DNA of 64,000 nucleotides from JAUSFM01 sp964343705 (GTDB lineage: Archaea; Nanobdellota; Nanobdellia; Woesearchaeales; UBA12501), in NCBI GenBank assembly GCA_964343705.1, contig CAYFJX010000001.1, forward strand, positions 62,001-126,000, read 5' to 3'. The notes below the pieces were generated by a model. It searched no databases, was not told the origin of the DNA, and saw nothing but the letters and a program-made list of their open reading frames with translations. The first letter of the stretch is position 1, and each line of letters begins with the position of its first letter. Below, piece after piece: positions 60,500 through 64,000 of this stretch. Made by a program: the position numbers and the translations under genes.

Positions 60500-62280
60500 A
60501 TCCCCCAGACAGGGTTTTTCTTACGCATAATTGTTAGAATTTCTTTGATTGCTTCAATTTCATCTTTACTGAGGTACTTCTTGAGCTTTTTCATTTTCCT
60601 GAAGTCTTCCTCAGGAACTGCTGTATAGAGAATGTCTCCTTCTTTGACTTGCCTACCCACTGTAACTCCATCCATGGACAGGGCAAGCTGCACCCCTTTG
60701 CGAGCTTCATGCACATTATCTTTATCTTTTTGCATGCTTTTAATACTGGTTATTGTCTCGCCTTGCTCATTCATAAGTGGATAGGTTGGTTTTGCTGTCC
60801 CTAACAGGATTTCACTTCCAACAACGGCTGGGTTGTTCTGCCTGAAAACATAGCCACGCAGTAAGTGGATCTTACAAGGCTTCACTACATTGTCTAATTC
60901 TTTTTCTTCAACAGCTTTGTTGCGTTCCTCTTGCCATTTTTCAAACTCATCAATAAGCTGGTAGACAACAGGGTGCGCTATGATGTGTACCCTCTCTGAC
61001 ATTGCACGTATTTCATCAGGTGCTTCAACATTAAAACAAAGTAGAACTCGTTCAAGTTCATCATCATTACTTTCAGCGTCAGCCATGTCTTTTTTTGTTA
61101 CATCCCCAATAGTTGCTTTACGAATAGCAATACCTTTTTCTTTTAACATGTTAGTTAGTGCTTCAAGTGATCCAAGACTGTCAGCCTTGATAATTATCCC
61201 TTTGTCCTGGGTTTCAATAATAGTGCTTTCAATTTCCTGTTGGATTTCTTCTTGCACCTGGTCAAGCTCTGCTTTAGTGGCACTTCGTATGGGCATGCCT
61301 GAAACTGCGTCTTCAGTACCTGGTGCTGCAATTTTAACTCCTGTTGCTGCATAGACTTTTTTGACTGGCTTGAATTTTGCCTTTTTCTCACGCATTTCTT
61401 GCAAGGGCATAGGTTCAAACAATCCCCTGATCTTGGCAACAATAGGCTTTCCCAGCGCGCCAATAACTATAGTGTCTCCGACAGAAAGTGAGCCGTCGTA
61501 GATAATAACATCAAGTGTTTTGCCCAAGCCTTTTTCTTCTTTGACTTCAAGAATAGTGCCTTTTGCGCTTCCCTCTTTGGTCACGTGCAGTTGTTGTTCA
61601 AGATATCGTTGTGCAAGACCTGCAATAACCATAATAAGTTCAGGAATGCCTTCACCTGTTTTCGCACTGCAAGGTACTATTGCAATAGTTTTGGTAAAGT
61701 CGTCAACACGATCAAAACGTTCCCCTGCAATTTCGCCTTGCTCATGTAAGGAACCAACAAGTTCGTAGAGTTTTGTCTCAATTAATTTTTGTACGTCTTC
61801 ATGCTGGCCTGTAATGTTGGCAAGTAGTGCTGGTCGTGTTTTTTCATCTGTAACACGCCAGTTAGGAAGCATATCTATTTTGTTTGCTGCGATAATAAAA
61901 GGAGTTTTGGCGTTTTTAAGAATGGTAAGCGCCTCAATGGTTTGTGGTTTAAACCCATCATTGATGTCAACCACAAGCACTGCAATGTCTGACAAGCTCC
62001 CGCCTCGTTTACGAAGGCTGGTGAATGCTGCGTGGCCAGGTGTATCAACAAATAACAATCCAGGGATAGTTAATGTAAGTTTTAGTTTGGCTAAAAGCTC
62101 ACCACACACTTCTTGTATTGTTTCAGCAGGAATGATTGATGCCCCAATTGCTTGTGTAATTCCTCCTGCTTCTCCTGAAATAACTGCAGTGCCACGTATC
62201 TTATCTAGAATAGATGATTTTCCATGATCCACATGGCCCAATACTGAGCATACAGGGCTTCGCAAGTTTTCTTCTGCCAT
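60496..62280 (-). CDS. infB: Translation initiation factor aIF2/5B
   Basis: 594 aa archaeal/eukaryal IF5B GTPase that joins ribosomal subunits. GHVDHGKS (residues 15-22) is G1, DTPGHAAF is G3 and ANKIDM is G4. Lacks the long N-terminal extension of bacterial IF2, as expected in archaea. TATTTAAATA at 62301-62310 is a TATA box about 25 nt upstream, so probably leaderless. An essential, well-conserved gene that confirms the archaeal origin. Confidence 0.93.
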   Translation of the reverse strand: MAEENLRSPVCSVLGHVDHGKSSILDKIRGTAVISGEAGGITQAIGASIIPAETIQEVCGELLAKLKLTLTIPGLLFVDTPGHAAFTSLRKRGGSLSDIAVLVVDINDGFKPQTIEALTILKNAKTPFIIAANKIDMLPNWRVTDEKTRPALLANITGQHEDVQKLIETKLYELVGSLHEQGEIAGERFDRVDDFTKTIAIVPCSAKTGEGIPELIMVIAGLAQRYLEQQLHVTKEGSAKGTILEVKEEKGLGKTLDVIIYDGSLSVGDTIVIGALGKPIVAKIRGLFEPMPLQEMREKKAKFKPVKKVYAATGVKIAAPGTEDAVSGMPIRSATKAELDQVQEEIQQEIESTIIETQDKGIIIKADSLGSLEALTNMLKEKGIAIRKATIGDVTKKDMADAESNDDELERVLLCFNVEAPDEIRAMSERVHIIAHPVVYQLIDEFEKWQEERNKAVEEKELDNVVKPCKIHLLRGYVFRQNNPAVVGSEILLGTAKPTYPLMNEQGETITSIKSMQKDKDNVHEARKGVQLALSMDGVTVGRQVKEGDILYTAVPEEDFRKMKKLKKYLSKDEIEAIKEILTIMRKKNPVWGI

Positions 62281-62300
62281 ACTCCCTGCGTAAAGGGGAA

Positions 62301-62310
62301 TATTTAAATA
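62301..62310. promoter_or_regulatory. Palindromic TATA box shared by infB and the 62351 gene
   Basis: TATTTAAATA reads the same on both strands. It is 20-30 nt from infB and about 45 nt from the 62351 ATG, where GGGTG serves as ribosome site. Confidence 0.45.
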
Positions 62311-62350
62311 ACTTGCTGTTTTAAGTTAGATCAAGTAAAAAGGGTGTAAT

Positions 62351-62827
62351 ATGGAAATTTTTGTTTTGCAAAAGAGTTGCCCATTATGCAGCGACGATGT
62401 TAAGGGTAATGCATACTATGGCTTTTTCTGTAAAGAATGCAATGTCTTGTTTCGACCAGAACATGTGGGAATGACCAAGGAAAAGCTTGCTCGCCTTGCC
62501 AAAAAGGTTGAAATCCGCAAGATATTTAGCACACCCAAAGATGCTGTTCATTCTGAAGACATGCCTGAGTTTGCTGAACATGAAACAATGGATGAGAAAG
62601 GCAAACCAGTTATTCGTGTTAAGCAAGCAAAGCCCAGAAGTCCAGTCAAAGAAAAAGAAGGGCCTCAAGTAGAATGGGTTGCAAGTGAAAAGTCAACATT
62701 TGTGCATGTGTCAAGCTGTCTTGCTGCTCGTAATATTAAGAAAGAGAACAAGATTGTATTTGCAAGCTTGGATGATGCTGAAGAACAAGACTATGATCAT
62801 TGTAGATGCGTAAAGAGTTTGAAGTGA
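62351..62827 (+). CDS. Zinc-finger protein with Ada-like C-terminal metal-binding motif
   Basis: 158 aa. The N-terminal ribbon CPLCSDD...FFCKECNVLF holds four Cys. A charged linker is followed by TFVHVSSCLAARNIKKENKI, then FASLDDAEEQDYDHCRCVK. This resembles the small Ada-type metal-binding fold ('H...C..a..I....rv.f.s.edA...gy.pC..C'). It may bind nucleic acid or protein; the function is not known. Start next to GGGTG. Confidence 0.65.
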   Translation: MEIFVLQKSCPLCSDDVKGNAYYGFFCKECNVLFRPEHVGMTKEKLARLAKKVEIRKIFSTPKDAVHSEDMPEFAEHETMDEKGKPVIRVKQAKPRSPVKEKEGPQVEWVASEKSTFVHVSSCLAARNIKKENKIVFASLDDAEEQDYDHCRCVKSLK

Positions 62828-62848
62828 AGGATAAGATCTAGAGACTGG

Positions 62849-63265
62849 TTAATGTGATCTATATTTGCAATAACCATACCCCGCTCCAAATCCTCCTATT
62901 ATAGAAGCAAGAATAATTAAAATCTGGATTAGTAACTCTTTGTTATTGTTTTTAAGGGATAAAATTAAGAACACTAAAAGACCCATCGCTAAGATTGCAT
63001 AATATAACCTATATTTTCTTTCTGAAGTGTTATCTTTGTGGACATAAGAATTTGTTTTTTCTGTTATTTCAAGAACTTTATCAATATGTTTATCCGTAAT
63101 TTTATTTAACACCTGAGGAGGCAAACCACCAGATTGCATTGTCATAGAAATCATTTCAGCCATTCGTTTTGGCATATCTGACTGCTTAACAACTTCAGCA
63201 ATTCCCTCTTTCTTCGGATCATTTCTTTTTCGTTCTTCTTTTTTTAATAATTTTTTATCTGACAT
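62849..63265 (-). CDS. DUF2335-like small membrane protein
   Basis: 138 aa. A charged, Lys/Glu-rich N-terminus leads to SGGLPPQVLNKITDKHIDKVLEI, then two membrane helices (YAILAMGLLVFLIL and ILASIIGGFGAGYGY). The order 'LPPp..l..y......ri...' then a helix pair with a GG.G motif fits DUF2335 membrane proteins. Function unknown. Overlaps the preceding 83-aa gene by 22 nt. Confidence 0.55.
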   Translation of the reverse strand: MSDKKLLKKEERKRNDPKKEGIAEVVKQSDMPKRMAEMISMTMQSGGLPPQVLNKITDKHIDKVLEITEKTNSYVHKDNTSERKYRLYYAILAMGLLVFLILSLKNNNKELLIQILIILASIIGGFGAGYGYCKYRSH

Positions 63266-63495
63266 CTTTCTAGTGATTTAATTAAATTCTTATTAAAAGA
63301 CTCTTTTAATGTACTCATTAAATTCTTTCTCATGGATCTATTGATCTCATTTATTGTTAATCCAATTATAAAGTTGGATATTAATTCATTCTTGAGATCT
63401 TTTTCTATACCTTCGAACTCAGTGGAAGTTATAATTTTATTAAATTTTTCAAACTGAACCTTTCTCGTTCCTTTATAACAACCATCACATACCAT
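63244..63495 (-). CDS. Small protein of unknown function
   Basis: 83 aa, with CDGCYKGTRKVQFEKF at the N-terminus, then charged helices. Leads the small operon with the DUF2335-like gene. ATTTAAATAA at 63514-63523 lies about 20-27 nt upstream. No family recognised. Confidence 0.5.
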   Translation of the reverse strand: MVCDGCYKGTRKVQFEKFNKIITSTEFEGIEKDLKNELISNFIIGLTINEINRSMRKNLMSTLKESFNKNLIKSLERCQIKNY

Positions 63496-63554
63496 GCTTA
63501 AAATAGTAAATTTCCCTTATTTAAATTTTTTGTGGTTAGGATCTTTTTTGCTAT

Positions 63555-64000
63555 TCAAACCATCCGATGCAAGTACTGATCTTTAATGGTTCGTGCTCCT
63601 TTGTCACTTACTTTAACGAGTTTTTTCTTTTTTGCTTTTTTTGTTTTGCTGGCCTTGCTTTTCTTCTTGCCTTTTTTTGCTTTTGTTTCTTCAGCTTTTT
63701 CTTCGCTCTCGTCTTCATGCAAGTGCAACAAGTTTAATTCACTCAGCTTGTTTACATTACGCATAACAATGCTCATTTTTCTTTTGTACTGTGTAGGAAA
63801 CAACTCTTGCGCAAGGGTTTGTACATCAATAGATTGCATGCCTGTTCCTTGGCTAATCATTTGTGTAAGGGCAAGAACGCGCTTTTCTTGTGTTGTTAGA
63901 TCATAGGTTATTTGTGGTTTTGAAGGCATAGGTCGTTTCTCCCCTTCATACACTTCTTTAAGTTGGTCAAACAGTTCAATAAACTCTTTTCCCTTTGCTG
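63555..64000 (-). CDS. Winged-helix protein with Lys-rich tail, 5' end outside window
   Basis: The frame stays open to the window edge, past a GTG at 63953 (upstream codons read AKGKEFIELFDQLKEV), so the N-terminus is missing. Visible 148 aa. YDLTTQEKRVLALTQMISQG, then IDVQTLAQELFPTQYKRKMS, looks like a winged helix for DNA or protein binding. The Lys/Ala-rich segment KKGKKKSKASKTKKAKKKK and a short C-terminal motif (DKGARTIKDQYLHRMV) follow. Perhaps a chromatin or transcription protein; this is a guess. Confidence 0.5.
   Translation of the reverse strand, partial: AKGKEFIELFDQLKEVYEGEKRPMPSKPQITYDLTTQEKRVLALTQMISQGTGMQSIDVQTLAQELFPTQYKRKMSIVMRNVNKLSELNLLHLHEDESEEKAEETKAKKGKKKSKASKTKKAKKKKLVKVSDKGARTIKDQYLHRMV

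Overview
The window looks like chromosomal DNA of a low-GC DPANN-type archaeon, most like Woesearchaeota/Pacearchaeota (inference). The archaeal markers are an aIF2/5B initiation factor, an RNase P Rpp21 subunit, STT3/AglB oligosaccharyltransferases, archaeal-type phosphatidylserine synthase and decarboxylase, and a DUF217 VapB antitoxin. Promoters carry TATA boxes about 25-30 nt before leaderless starts, mixed with GGTG/GGAGG Shine-Dalgarno sites. No rRNA, tRNA, CRISPR array or IS element was recognised.

Layout: 1-13 kb is mainly cell-surface biology. It holds large secreted or membrane-anchored proteins rich in N-glycosylation sequons, a SurA_N-like membrane protein, a CWB2-like protein, SpoIIM and an Lrp-type regulator. 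13.3-14.9 kb is a lipid headgroup operon (Psd, PssA, DUF212 phosphatase-like). 15-20 kb holds MinD, a HEXXH protein, two coiled-coil proteins and RNase P. 20.4-35.8 kb is an N-glycosylation locus: two methyltransferases, a DPM-synthase-like GT2, a sugar-nucleotide epimerase and four tandem STT3/AglB paralogs, most of it one long minus-strand operon. 36-42 kb is another surface block: a protein with a beta-barrel-like C-terminus, a thrombospondin-3/PKD protein and a likely abundant surface protein. 42-56 kb is mixed housekeeping and defence-like genes: M48 protease, AhcY, HPP protein, antiporter, an RHH regulator with an 801-aa unknown, VapBC, PfkB kinase, MscS, PLD and a degenerate Ncs6/TtuA-like protein. 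57-64 kb holds a secreted Lon-type protease, a LysM protein, aIF5B and small unknown proteins.

How it fits together: the STT3 cluster plausibly glycosylates the many sequon-rich exported proteins encoded nearby, and the secreted S16 protease, PLD, LysM and CWB2-like proteins suggest an active envelope.

The strongest candidate for something undescribed is a dispersed structured element of about 105 nt with four clear copies (42.1, 46.6, 49.05 and 59.9 kb) and one divergent relative (10.25 kb). Its terminal hairpin differs in sequence in every copy but stays fully paired, as expected for a conserved RNA or cruciform. Second is a pair of tandem hairpin modules in a possible long leader at 56.9-57.2 kb.
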